Source: Laetiporus sulphureus 93-53 (lineage: Eukaryota; Basidiomycota; Agaricomycetes; Polyporales; Laetiporaceae). From it: DNA of 64,000 nt. Positions within the stretch are counted from its first letter, which is position 1; the number at the start of each line of letters is the position of its first letter. The notes under the pieces are model-generated. The model did no database searches and was not told the origin of the DNA. It saw only the letters and a list, made by a program, of their open reading frames with translations. Where the stretch lies: positions 349,576 through 413,575 of the forward strand of contig NW_024468518.1 of the NCBI RefSeq assembly GCF_001632365.1. Direction: 5' to 3'. Positions 26,687 through 38,850 of this stretch are shown here, one piece after another. Both the position numbers and the translations under genes were made by a program.

Positions 26687-27407
26687 GGATCATTGAGACG
26701 TGAACGTTTGAATGTTTGAACCCTAGCAAGGTGTCAGGCGTCTGGAGGATGCAGAAAGGCGACGTCGGCGCGCCATCGTTCACAGAACGCGCTGTGGCTG
26801 CGAACCTGTATCTGCAAGGCTATTAGGCGCCCGCACTCGATAAACTCACCTTTCTTGGGAGGGCGTTGTGGCCTAAAGTTGCCATGGCCTTTACACCTGG
26901 TGATGCGCATTTACTTGGGCAATGCAGCACAGTCGCGTAATTCAAGGTGGCAAGACATACTTCGAAGATATATTTCATGACAGCACTGGAAGCACCGTGT
27001 AACACTAATGCGCGGAAAAACATTCCACGAGCGGTTATACTATGTCTGTAGCTGTCACTGATGCGTACGACCGTTCTGGTTGCACCGGTATCATCGCCGT
27101 ATTATGCGTTTTCAGCTCTCTTGCAGCAGCTGTACACTCACCATACACCAAGGTCCTCCTGCCAGAGTCACCTTAAGCTTGAAGCTGGTATGTGGCGCGT
27201 TCACGTGCATCACGAACTGAGCTCGCCAACTGCCATTCTAAGTCGGAGGTTCCGAACACGCGGCGTTCTGCTGCGAGGGGCAAACTCTAAACGGGCCTCA
27301 TATATATAGTTGAGCTTGCTGGGTAGATCCGATAAGGTTCTTTTCGTTCTTTCCTCCACGCTCAAGACGCATCTTCCGCCGGAAGCAAAAGCATACGAGG
27401 CACCAAA
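26687..27407. promoter_or_regulatory. Divergent promoter ARP5 / helicase copy C
   Basis: About 720 bases without a supported gene. A TATATATA run at 27301-27308, about 100 bases upstream of the copy C start, is a plausible core promoter for that gene. The rest holds short shadow frames only. Confidence 0.5.
27301..27308 (+). promoter_or_regulatory. TATA box candidate of copy C
   Basis: TATATATA 100 bases before ATG 27408, followed by a pyrimidine-rich leader. Copy D has an equivalent at a similar distance. Confidence 0.45.
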
Positions 27408-30400
27408 ATGAAAGATAACCACCTCGCCTTCGACGTGCATATCTTTGATGCAAGACTCCTGGCTGACGAAATATCCGTCGAGAGCGCTCTTCGCGTTCTT
27501 GAAAGCTATCTCGAGAACCAGGCCGTTAGCATCAATGAGTTACTGCGCGATTTACTCTCTGTACCTCATCTTCTCGAGTTCGTTGTATCAGGTATCTTCA
27601 GCTCTTCATACACACGATATCATTTCTCAACAGACCGTACAGCACAAACTGATGCTGCTTCAATTCTGCTCTGGACGCGAATACTGGGACTCTTTCCTTC
27701 AGATATGAACGGGTTTCCATCGTCGGTCGGAAGGCAGCTTCTTGAGGGGTGGTCGCATCTGCTGTGGGTTTACGGGCACTATCTCGACTCTCAGGAAAGG
27801 CAAGATATGGAGGATGTTCGAGCAAAGGTGTTGCTAGCGATCCCGGTGCTGGTAGCTCTGTCCTCGGCCTTTCCTGCGAGCGATTCGCAATTAACCCATA
27901 GCGACGCGAACAAACGGGCGTATGCAGGAACTGACAATGCCGCCCAGCCACTGGTCGAGAAGTCATTCTATGACCTCGGTCTTCGGGTCCCTCATAACAG
28001 AAACGAAGCTGTAAAACTTGGCGCACACCTAATTGAAGAACAGAAATGTCATTTGCGGGTGTGTTACACAATCTGCCGGTCTCATTGCATGTTCGTTAAC
28101 TGGGGTTAATCTGACACAGCACTTCTTCAACACCCTCCGGCACCCTCGTCTGGTGGACGAGCTGAGAAATGCGTACATTCCGGAACAATCATATGCTAAT
28201 CTATCCACTCAGCAAAGTACACGATTGAACGCATCAGCTGACCTTTCGAGCGTTCTGGAGCACATGCGGCCTTCGGCGCATTTTGATGGAGTGGACGGAT
28301 TTGGCCCTTGGCGCGTCATAATCTTGTCTCGCGCTGAAGGAGACCTTAGAACGGCGCGCAACAAAGTTCCGAAGCTCTTCGATATAATTTCCAGAAAGAT
28401 CCGGTACGCCTGCACACACCTCGCTGCCAAGTCTGATCTGATCAGCACTGTCTAGAGAGCTATCTAACGGCTACTTCACTGATGACAACCACCGCAGGTT
28501 AAATACAACTCACGAAGGAGTTTCGTTATACAAAGGGAGACTTACGGGCAAGTTGTGCTATATCGTGCGTTCATGCAATTTAAATCCCCATACCAAACTT
28601 ATTTGATTGATGTTTCCGTGACTAGTACCAGATAGATTGCATTCCTAAGTTGGATGAGAATGTATGCCACAGCAGACTGCACGGCAAGGTTGTGATACTG
28701 ACCGACATGATCATCCAGGGCGACGAGCAAGGTTGATAAGATGCTCGAGTTTTTCATGTTTTCCCATGTTGATGCGGTGCTTCTAGTCATCAAGCTCTTT
28801 GGAATCTTTACCTTGTCAAAACTGAACATGTCGCTCTGGAATGGCGTCAGCCGCGAGCTCGCAAGGAGAGGTACAAAATACGTAGAACGGTAATCGTTGA
28901 CCTCCTGCCAAGCACCTTGTTCCCTAATGCGTGCACAGCTGCAACCGTAGAGAATGCGAACGTGGCGGTGTCATTGTTCCTGTCTGCTTCAATATCTCTC
29001 TTGAATCGCCCGATTTCGACCCATCAAGCAGGTTAAGTACAGGACCAAGTGAACAGTTGGAACAACAGGTTTGTCCCCATGTGTATTTTACTCTACAACA
29101 TCGTGATCGTTCTGATTGTGTATACAGGTGTATTCGATGCTAGTGTATGTGTAGATTTGGCCTGAATTCGTGTAAATTTTTTAACCGTCGGAATCTTGTC
29201 CCAGCCTGAACACATATGTCACTCTCTCTAAGGTATGTACCGTCCATTCACGACGTAACTTCCCAGGTATTAATCTCATCATGAACGACAGCCATTGATG
29301 AACAGTATGTCTGTGATGAATTCGTTTCCTTCGTCACTCATGAGTCTTTGTGTCTCGCTCATCAACGTCAGGCATCTTGGCCGATCATGATGTGGCAATG
29401 TTATTCGATCTATCGTAAGCCCTCAGACTGTCGCGTGTGCCATCTCACTCATTGCATGCTCCAGGAAAGAGGAGCAAAAGATCACTGATTGCGCGTCCTC
29501 TTGTTACGTATTGGGCCGCAGCGGAACGGGGTAACGATATGATTCTCTCAACGATCGCAATTGTTGCTGAAAATTCACTGACAGCAAAACGACGGTGATT
29601 CTGCACAAAATGCTCGGAATTGAGCAAGCGTGGGAGCACTGTAGAGGTGCATTGCCGCGGCCTCGCCAGCTATTTGTGACGAAATCGCGCCTCTTGGCTG
29701 ACAATGTGGAGAATGCATTTCTGCGAATTTATGGGTCGCTCTCGGATCCAGACGACTTCAATGAGATCGATAGCATCATGGGATCACGTCGACACCAATC
29801 TCGCGGTCTAGTGGACAGAGACGAGGAAGCCTATCGCAGTGGTGAATTGCCGCAACGTTTCAGCGACCTCACGGATGAGCATTTTCCGTTATTTCTCTCA
29901 TATTCTCAGGTGAGTCGAATACTGAATGTTCCGGAGTGCGCAACGTCATGTCCACTCTGTATAGCTATGTCGAATGCTCGAAGCCGAGTATGAACCACGC
30001 GAGCCGCATATACGGTTGGGTCTTGAGGTACATAACACATGACGCGTGCTGCTCCCACTATATAATCGCACACGGTAGAAACGAACGGGTACGATTTCGT
30101 ACAAGCAATTTCTTTCTTCCTATTGGCCGCATTTTCCTCAACATCTCACCAATGGCCTTGGTATGTGGTCATCGCATGCATTCATATATAGCCTTATTTC
30201 GATCTAGACTCGGCTCTTGTTTACAATGAGATCATAGGTAAGATAGCTTTGAGCAATGTGACGTGATGGTTTACCCAAGCTGGCAGGCGTCATCGAGGGA
30301 TCCGAAGAAACGGCGGTCTCTAGAGGCGGGAAGCCTTTAGATGAAAAATTCTACCTTGAAATGAGTGATCGGATAGCCGGCACCTTCTTCCGTCAACGTA

Positions 30401-33400
30401 GTGTGATCTATCAGCTGTACCTTGCTTACTCGAAATGCAAGCGGGAGCGTGGGGAGTTCGATGCAGCAGATAGGTCTGTCGGTCATTCAATTGTCAGAGT
30501 TGATCGATGCTATTGTTAATGGCAGGTCGCACGAGCTTTTGAGAAACCTCCAGGAACACGGCCTTTCCGGCTTCAAGCTAGACTTCATGTTGAGTCTCCC
30601 GTTCCGCAAATGATCAGCGACTCTAATCTTTCATACAGCTACGCAGATGAAGTTCAAGACAACCTATTGATCGATGCGCTCGGTGAGATGTTACAAGTAT
30701 CAGCTACTGACCTAATATTCATCGATCGAGAAACTGCCAGTGCTCCGAACCATATGCAGCAACCCACGCAGTGGTCTGTTGTGGGCAGGCGATACTGCGC
30801 AGACTATATCCGATGGTTGCACTTTTAGATTTGAGGACCTCAAAGCACTCCTGTACCGTGCCGAAGTGGGTCGTCATACTCCTCGTTTAAAATTGTCATT
30901 CAAGGAGATGTGCTCAGCGGCGTCTCAACCCACGGCTTGCTTCATCTTTGAGGCCTCCGGATTTACCGCTAACAACAAACCATCGCTCTCATGAAGGGAT
31001 CGTGAGATGTGCACGTTTAGTGGTTGAACTGCTCGTAGAACATTGGCCCGAGTCCATTGATCAATTCAAAAAAAAAGAACGAGGAGAGAAGGATGGACCG
31101 AAGCCTGTATTCTTGCGTCACTGGAAAGAATGTACCCTTCACGGTAATGATTTGTGAGTATCTTGATTGGTCGGTGCCACTTCTCGTAAGTCACGCATTC
31201 TACAATCGCAGACGGAGCCGGACAGTCCTATTCGGTGCACAACAATGTGAGTGTATTATTCATAGTCCGCTCACTCTTATTCAACTGTCAAAAGGTGTTT
31301 TGGTGCGTAGCGACAGAGCGCGCGAAGAGTTGAATAAGAGAGCAGGAGATATTGGCCTCATTCTGTATGTGCACATTTATAATCGGAGCTTTCACCGTGA
31401 CATTCATGTGCTTTTGCAAAGGACACTTCAGGAATGTAAAGGGTTGGAATTCAATGACGTATGCGCTCCTGCCTGCTATAGAACATAGTTCACAGTCGTT
31501 TCGTAGGTATTGTTATATGATTTCTTCTCTGACTCGAATGTCCCACTCTCGGAATGGCGACTCATCGTGAATAACTTACATCAGAGGACTCTAGGCCAAA
31601 GCCTTTGTCGCGAAGTGAGTATGAACGGCCTCTGAACATGTGTTGACTTAACTGACGACCTACACTAGCTCAAGTTCTTATACGTAGCAATCACCAGGGC
31701 CCGACTGAACATTTGGATGGTAGATGATTCTGAGAAGGCCAAGCCGATGCGGGTACGCGTGTTCATTTTCATTTTGACACATTGAACTGTACTGAGAGTG
31801 AGATAGGCGTTATGGAATGGTGCAAATGCAATCCACGATGGCCCGGTCGATACATCTTTTGCAGCTCTCGCCACGCCATCAGCGCCATCAGAATGGGCAA
31901 GAACTGCTGAGAAACTCTTCAATGAGAAACAGTACGAGCGTGCTGCAGAGTGCTACGAGCGAGCGTTGCGTCCTAGAGAAAAAGCGGTTGCTATTGCCTA
32001 CCACCTCCGAGACCAAGCAATACTTACTCCATCCAATGGCGCGATGCAGGTCAAGGCGTATGAAATAGCAGCCCGGGCATTCTTGCAGTCCGCAAAGGAG
32101 AACACAGAGGAGAAGAGGACCTACTTCAGGATCTCTGCTGAGTGCTTCATCGCGAGCGGCTTGATTGCCGAAGCTGCCAAGACATACGAGGAGGCATTCG
32201 AGTATACCCTCTCAGCACAGTACTATCGGCAAGCAGGCTGGTTCGACGAAGCGGTCAGGGTTGTGAAACAACATCGCATGCAGATTCCGCCGAAGACGGT
32301 TGATGAAATTGTGGATGTGGCGCGAATGTTCTACTTCATGAGCTGCGACGTCGCTGAAATTCAGTGGGTCTTTGTAAAGCTCGCTGCGTCATATTACTGA
32401 CCTACAAATGCACAGCAAAGCGACGAATCTGTTCGAAGCAAAGCAAGATGGACTGAGATACATCGAAGACCTTGGTTTCGGCATTTCTGCCAGACTCAGC
32501 ATTGTTAAGGCAATCTATTCGCAAAGAGCAGGTCTAAAAGAGGAAGCGGTGAACTTTCATCTGTCAGACGGAAACGTTCCCGCCGCTATGCGGTCAATCG
32601 TTGACTGCAGTCAGAACTTACAATGGGCAGCTGAGTCCCTACTGCGCTGTCTATGGCGAAGCTTCTCGCTCGGGACCAATATCGCTTCGTCCTCTGTATC
32701 GCTGGAGGACTTTCTTCGACAGCTGTCTAATATTTTGAATCTCACGAAGACAGCTCCCATCAAAGCGGACACATACCAAGAGGTACGTCACCAACGGTGC
32801 ATCGTCTGCTCTCGTAATGATCCTCGCGCCATAGATGCTTATATTCAAGGCCTTGTTGCAAGGGAATGACGAGCAGCTCCTCCGTGTCGCCCGAGATGCA
32901 AATAGTCGACGGCCAAATGATATGGCCACGTTGCTTTGCCTGGACTACGTCTTCTCGAATCCGACGTTCTATTTGAACGCCGACGCGAAAGCAGCAGTGA
33001 TTGCTGACAACCTCCAGTTATTCCTCGCGTTATTGGAAGCTTTGCGATCCCTCGCATTTCGCGCAAACCTGCCCAGAGAAAGCGACATCCAAACGTTGAT
33101 GCAGTTCGAGCCTGTCACAGGAACATCATATCTAATTCGACCCAAGACGCTGCTGTATGACCATTGCAAGGATACTCAAAGATTCTCGCACTATCTCGAG
33201 GAGCGTGGATATGTGGTACCTGAATGGCATATGGATAAGCTGCTTCAAAAAGTCCTGCGACATCACATAATCGAGAGAATCAATCAGGAGAATCGGGCCT
33301 TTCGTCAAGCAATCGCCTTGACCAGAACTGCAGCGACGAACGACATTCTAGTGCCCCCACGTGATGAAAGTGACTACTATCTCCAAATTCGTATCCATCT

Positions 33401-35542
33401 TCAGCAAATCCTTGTCTATCATCATAGCTATGGACTGCAGACGCGACGTGAACGTATAGACCAAGAAAGGTCAGCTTCTGCTGTATTACGTTTGCATCTA
33501 TGCTGAACAGCAGTCTCCATCAGTTATTGGCTACAGCGGTTCTTTGATGATCTACATCCAGTTGACATCAGCTTTGGTTCTGCTCTTCGTGCTCTGCGTA
33601 CATCCGCCGTACCGGAGCTCGAGAAGGGCATCACTGTCATCAAATACTGGGTTCAAGATCTCCTTTATGAGAGGACGTTCACACGAGACATCTTGCGCCC
33701 TATACTAGGCTTCCTGTCAATGGGACTTGCATCCAGCAGGGCACTTTGTGACTTTCTTCGATGGGATTTTGTTTCAGCTGTGCCTAGACGACGTAATGAG
33801 CTAACTCGACCTGCCGATGGAGTCCAAGTAGTAGAAGAATTGCTGAGCTTCATGCGAAACGATAACCGGTTGTCATTACTAAGGGGTGTCTTTTTCGTGC
33901 GGTAGGTATTCAAATTTCTAAGTTTCGCTCGTTGCTGACTCTATGATCTAGTTATATACTCGAGCATAACATTATCATAGACATAACTTTGCTCTGCGAC
34001 TTGTTGGATGATATCTGCGGCTGGCTCGTCGTCGCGCGGTGCTACGAAGAGCAGTCAAGTCTCCATGATGTTATTCTCCCGCTAGATTGGCTTGTGCGAT
34101 CTGCGAAACGGCTACGATGTATCCATACTAGCGATACTGTCACGAGCTTGCTGCCAATCTATTTTGAGCCGTTGGCAGACCTATTGGAACAACTGTATAC
34201 CGGAGGATGCGCAGGTGAGCTCGCGAGCTTCGCGCTGTCGCTCACATTCATAGCATTCCCTCTAGGTCACATACGTTACCAAGGTCAGAGTGTTACAAAG
34301 CCTGGGAACAACTTCAAGCATATCGCGCACAGATTCATTGCTCGGATGTAAGTCTCACCCCACGCTGTTGTCATGAGCTGCGATGCTAAAATCAGTGATT
34401 AGTTGCAAGAATCTACACTTCCGTGAGCTTCTCCGTCTACCGTGCGTCCAATCGCCAGTTGACGTCTATTATGATGACTAGTTGGATTGAATCTGCAATA
34501 TCGATGGTTGAAGGATGATCTACTAGCCACAATGGGTTCAATCGGGAAGGCAGGCCGAAACTTTCCTCAGCTATATGCACAGTAAGTGCGATGACAGTAC
34601 GTTGTGATGGTTCTCTGACGGTGTTCAGATACGTCACTGTCGACCGATGGGATGATCTGACATCGGTGCCAAGCCTCGTTCCTGAATTCTCTGGACAAAT
34701 GATTCAGCTCCATGACAAACGTATATCATCATGCACGTCTATCCCAGTCTCGACGGTTCGACACGTATGGTACAGCACTCTCGAGGAAATCCCACAAGTT
34801 GTGCAAGCAATGTCTCCTGCTCCACAATTCTCCATGCTTGATGCAGGGTTCGCTCCGGATACATTGCAACACAGGCTCGCGACCGCACGAGAGACCGATT
34901 TTATCCCGCCCGAGACCAATGCAGCTAGGAAAGCGGCTAGTGTTCTCCTGCATGCGTACCGCATTTCGCGCCACGTTTTCCCAACTGGCCTGGTGGCAGC
35001 TATGAGGCAACACTTCTTCTTAGCATGTCGTGAAGAAGCCAATAAGATATCGTGGCCATGCAGGCATCATCGACTACTTTTTCTAGGAGCAGTCCCACAC
35101 ATATTGGTCTGCCTCGAACTATTGGCTGAAGATGCACGTTCAACAGTCAGGAAGGTGCTAGATCGCATGAGGATTGATTATCACAAGGACTTGGAGGCTC
35201 GGGTACACGAAGCACGGGAAGCAAAGTACGTCTCACGGTCAACATTTTGCTGTGTGGCTTCATCAATGAACATACGCATGTAGGGGAATGCTCGACAAAG
35301 TGATGGCATTGCAGCAGAGCTTGGGAGTCAAGTCGAAAGTCCATAAAACGCGTAATCTGCAGGTTCTGCTAGCTCAGGTGCGGGAGGTGGAGGTTCTCGT
35401 GCGCAAACAGTCACTCGCTCAAGGTGACATGCGACTTGCTGTGAGAGGGGTCGAGAGGATGATTGAGAGAACTCGGCTGAACAGAATTCGGCGTTTGAAG
35501 CCAGCCGCATGCCGCGTCTGCGATTACCAGCAGCCTGAGTAG
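27408..35542 (+). CDS. Helicase copy C: TRANK1-like UvrD-family SF1 helicase
   Basis: The start MKDNHLAFDVHIFDARLL resembles copy D (FDVAFLDARRL). RelE-like segment about 28270-28890 (GPWRVIILSRAEGDLRTA, ELSNGYFTDDN, KLFGIFTLSKLN) with a 13-nt microexon at 28719-28731. Motif I GRSGTGKTTV is split by a 54-nt intron (29531-29584). Motif II is DEVQD (30646-30660), where the other copies have DEAQD. Motif III is WAGDTAQTI (about 30790), IV TNHRSHEGIV (about 30970), V CKGLEFNDV (about 31440) and VI LYVAITRAR (about 31690). TPR-like repeats lie at about 31880-32800. The region corresponding to the CCCH finger of A and B (about 33300-33370) has no cysteines. An IQ-like helix is at about 34950 and LFLGAVPHILVCLE at about 35090. 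The final exon ends at TAG 35540-35542. No frameshift or stop was found in the exons checked. Confidence 0.88.
28719..28731 (+). other. 13-nt microexon in copy C
   Basis: GGCGACGAGCAAG between CATCCAG and a GT donor. The preceding 57 bases (28662-28718, GTATGC...CAG) form a short intron whose length is a multiple of three, so retention would not break the frame. Confidence 0.7.
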
Positions 35543-36489
35543 AGCATATCCGTTCATCGTCAACGTTAGTACGTACTTCTTGCTTGTTGTACATGTGTTG
35601 TGATCAGCTCGCAAAGAATTGCTCGTTCCTTGCCTGAAGTTCCTGCAATGGCGGTACTTTACAATTCACAAGCAATCATCGTACAACTTGACCACTGACA
35701 TGGTGTTTGAAGCCAGCGGAGCTACGGCCTGAGCGGAATCGTCAGTCGCGTGCCAGGCTGAATATTTGTTGTGGAATGTAGTCTTCCGAGTCGGTAAGGT
35801 ATGTTGCGAACTGTTGGCCACATACCTCAATATCAGCAGAGCCGACGACAGCGAGCGTGGATATGCGCTCTCGTAGTGATAACTATAACGGATTCGGCAT
35901 AGTAAACGGGAACATCTGCGTCAATGGCCTGCGAGGGGAAACTATCAGGCGGAGTCTGTGATAGCGCTCCAAGAAGGTACCGTTGAACTCTAAACCTGCA
36001 ACTGATGCATGATGATTTTTGTGTAACGAGCTCGGAGATGCGCTAAAGATGAGATCTGAGACCCCCGGGCCCCACTGGCACCTCTCACTTTCACTGCGGC
36101 TTAGGACTGAGATTCAGGGTTGCTATATATATGCCTTCATAATGTGTTACATCTTATTTCCTTCCCCAAAGCAGCTCCTATATGATGAGAGATCGCGAAG
36201 TTGAGATGAAAGTTGCCTCTAGGATGATCATGAAGTAATAACCCTAACCCTAATTCGGCCTAATTGATTATGAACGGTGCTATAGCACCACAATCAGCGT
36301 AAATGATGCCAAAATGCATACAATTAAAAGTGAACGTGCTTCTAGCTACAAGCTAAAGGACGGTGGTATCGATGGATTTGTCTTCTGCAAGAAGTTTTCC
36401 TCCGACAGGATTTGAAGAACAGTCGACTGGACATGTACACAATAGCACTAGATAAAATAACAACACCGTGGAATATTTCGATCGATTCA
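35543..36489. other. Convergent spacer after copy C
   Basis: Nearly 950 bases between the stop of copy C and the end of the AIM9-like gene. It holds both 3' ends and a two-unit telomere-type motif at 36240-36253. No coding sequence is supported. Confidence 0.55.
36240..36253. repeat. Short interstitial telomere-like motif
   Basis: AACCCTAACCCTAA, two units of the TTAGGG-type telomere repeat used by many filamentous fungi. It is too short to be a telomere; chance or a scar are both possible. Confidence 0.4.
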
Positions 36490-38406
36490 TTACATGTAAT
36501 CCTTTTCGTCCATATCGTCCAAGAACCAATTCGCCTCAGCCTTAGCCCGGACTTCCTTCTCCGGCATCCCTGCCAACACCCTCAGCTTTAGCAGCTCGGC
36601 GAGGGCCGTGGCCATCTCGTAGTGTTCGTTGGACACCCAGGTCTCCGTCTCAAAGCCAACTATGACTCGGCAGCCCTCAAAATTCTCGTCCGCTACTTGC
36701 AGCCTTGCGCTTAGCTCCTTCGTCTTGCGTAGGTCTTCGGCTTCGAACACGACTGGACACGGTACACCTTCCCCCGTAAGACTCCCCTATATCTCCGTTG
36801 TCTCTATCAGCGTAGCCTTCAGCGCGTGAGTCTCACCCTCCCACGGAGCACCGGCTTGGTCGACAACGCGGCAGATGAACATGGACACGGGATCCGACAA
36901 CGCATCGTGATGGAGCTTGTTGTACTCCTCCGCGTTCTTGACGTAGTGGAAGTGGACGAGACGGCGGTGGTAGAGTCCCATCCCGTGGCTTTGCTCGGAT
37001 TGGTCCAACTCTTTCATGTTCGCCGGCAGTGAGGGTGGGATGAGATCCTGCGAGACCGGGTCATCGTAGTTCTGCAAGCGACCCGGAATACCAGCGAGGA
37101 GAAACAGGGGTAGGATCGAGGCGTGTTGCCAGTCGAGCAGGCCCACGATTTTCAACTGGTTAGAGTCTGACGACGTCGACACGATGACGTTGCTCGGCTG
37201 GAGATCGGGATGGCGGATACGGAAATGATGGAGAGCTGGATTCATGGGGACGAGCGAGGATGCGATGAGAAGGTATCGTTCGAGATTCTTGACGTGGTCC
37301 GACGGTGACTGCTCCTTGTACCCGTAAGCCTCCCTTCTTTCACGCTGGAACGGTAGTAGCGGTCGACCGAACTGTTTGAGATACTCCAGTTCCTTGCGAG
37401 CTGCTGCTACGAGCGCTGCCTCGACGCTTTCGTCTATAGTCTCGATTAGTTCCGGAAAGTTCAACAAAAGAAAAGGCAGAGAGTGGCGTACATGGTCCCC
37501 TGTCCACGTCGAGTTGCGACCTCCTTCCGTACCACATATGCAGCCTGGCATCTGGACCGACGCAGAAGCGCTCGTCTTTGAGGGGGATGCCCTTCCTCCC
37601 TGCCACCTTCTCCAGGTCGTCGGTATAATAGAGGCTTCCACCAGCGGGAAAAGAAATCGACATCATGCAAGACTCGAGTTGGGCAAGTTTACGCAAGACC
37701 GAGACGATATCCGGTTCCTTCAGCTCCAGCCACACGTCGCTGAGCTTCGTACCTTTTATATACTCCATGAAAATATATTTCGTCTCCGCAGCGTTGTCCG
37801 ACGAAGGAGAGTAATCGTAAACCTCGGGAACAGGCAGCCCAGAGGAACGGAGGAAACGCATTGTGGCCACTTCACTGGCAATAGCGTAGAACTTTGGGAC
37901 CGTGACGGGATACGGGATACGGGCTACCATCTCGAAGCCGCCGTGCATGGTGATAAGGAAAGTCCGGTTGAAGCCGCCCTCGGCAAGCTTCATGAATTTG
38001 GCGATATCTTGAGAACTCCGACCAACAGACTGCGCCGCAAGTCGACAAAGCTCGTCGACGTTGAATTCACGTCTGCGCTCTTCGAGGCGAAGGTCATTGT
38101 TGACGCTGAATGTGCGAGATTACGAATTAGGCATATACGCCAGAGAACAAACGTGTATAAGACTTACAGCCAGCGTCCCGATGAATAGTTGAAGCGATCA
38201 TCAGGAGAGTCTGCAGGAGAGTCTGACATATTGCTTGAAAATGCACGACATGGCAGCTGCCAACAGGTCCGAGTGAAGTTAGAGATTGAGGAGGAAAGAT
38301 ACGCTGAACGCAGCGAGGAGAGAGGACGGCACAGAGGCGGAGAGATTGAGACTGGTCGGCGTAGCAGATTGAAGACGAGCCTCGCACGCCCGAGGGAGTA
38401 GTGCAT
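36490..38406 (-). CDS. AIM9-like mitochondrial protein with aminoglycoside phosphotransferase fold, interrupted by TAG
   Basis: Member of the fungal APH/choline-kinase-fold family to which yeast Aim9 belongs; substrate unknown. The N terminus from 38406 is Arg/Ser-rich and lacks acidic residues for about 55 residues (MHYSLGRARLVFNLLRRP), a good mitochondrial presequence. Then come RFNYSSGRWL, an intron, FNVDELCRLAAQSVGR, LAEGGFNRTF, MVARIPYP and SEVATMRFLR. The catalytic-loop equivalent HPDLQPSNVIV and the DFG-equivalent LLDWQHASILP lie at about 37130-37220. The frame hits TAG at 36787-36789 after IETTEI but continues open in the same frame for 99 codons (GEGVPCPVVFEAEDLRKT to the end, DEKDYM). 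A GTGAGA...ATATAG intron of 50 nt could remove the stop but would shift the frame. So it is a truncated protein, a young nonsense allele or a base error. Confidence 0.75.
36787..36789 (-). other. In-frame TAG in the AIM9-like gene
   Basis: Single amber codon between ETTEI and GSLTGEGVPC, with coding-like sequence continuing in the same frame to 36490. From memory, family members commonly have a tryptophan around this place, which would be one base from TAG; this is not verified. Confidence 0.7.
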
Positions 38407-38850
38407 GCAAATGTGTGCGGAGGGTCATACTCCCTGATGTGGCAGTACAATAAGGGCCAAGGACGAGTTGCAACGCCCTACTAGAGCTGCTGCTGAAGTC
38501 AGCAAATGCATCCTGTTGCATGAATGTATTCAATAGTTGTTGTGCCCCGGCTGTAATCTGAAGTTGTAATCTGTTGTTCTGGCAGTCCGGGGCAGACGTC
38601 GTCCCGATAAAAATTTTATGCCAGCATCCCATCTCGATCTTCGCGTAGAAGGGGAACCGACGAGTTGACATCCGTGGCACGAGGCACCCTGAAAGGTTGA
38701 ACTCTATCTTGGGTTCTGATGGATGTCTCTATAATTATATATAACAGCCTGGCCGCACGGTTAATGGCACGTACAGCGCCCCGCTCCCATCGCTTCCTTT
38801 CATCTGATAGCCCCCCTTGCAAACCCGTAGCCCTTTGAACTTCTCCCATC
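38407..38850. promoter_or_regulatory. Divergent promoter AIM9-like / helicase copy D
   Basis: A TATATATAA run at 38736-38744 lies about 107 bases upstream of the copy D start and is a plausible TATA box. A C- and T-rich leader precedes the ATG at 38851. No gene lies here. Confidence 0.5.
38736..38744 (+). promoter_or_regulatory. TATA box candidate of copy D
   Basis: TATATATAA, about 107 bases before ATG 38851, a spacing similar to the TATA candidate of copy C. Confidence 0.45.
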
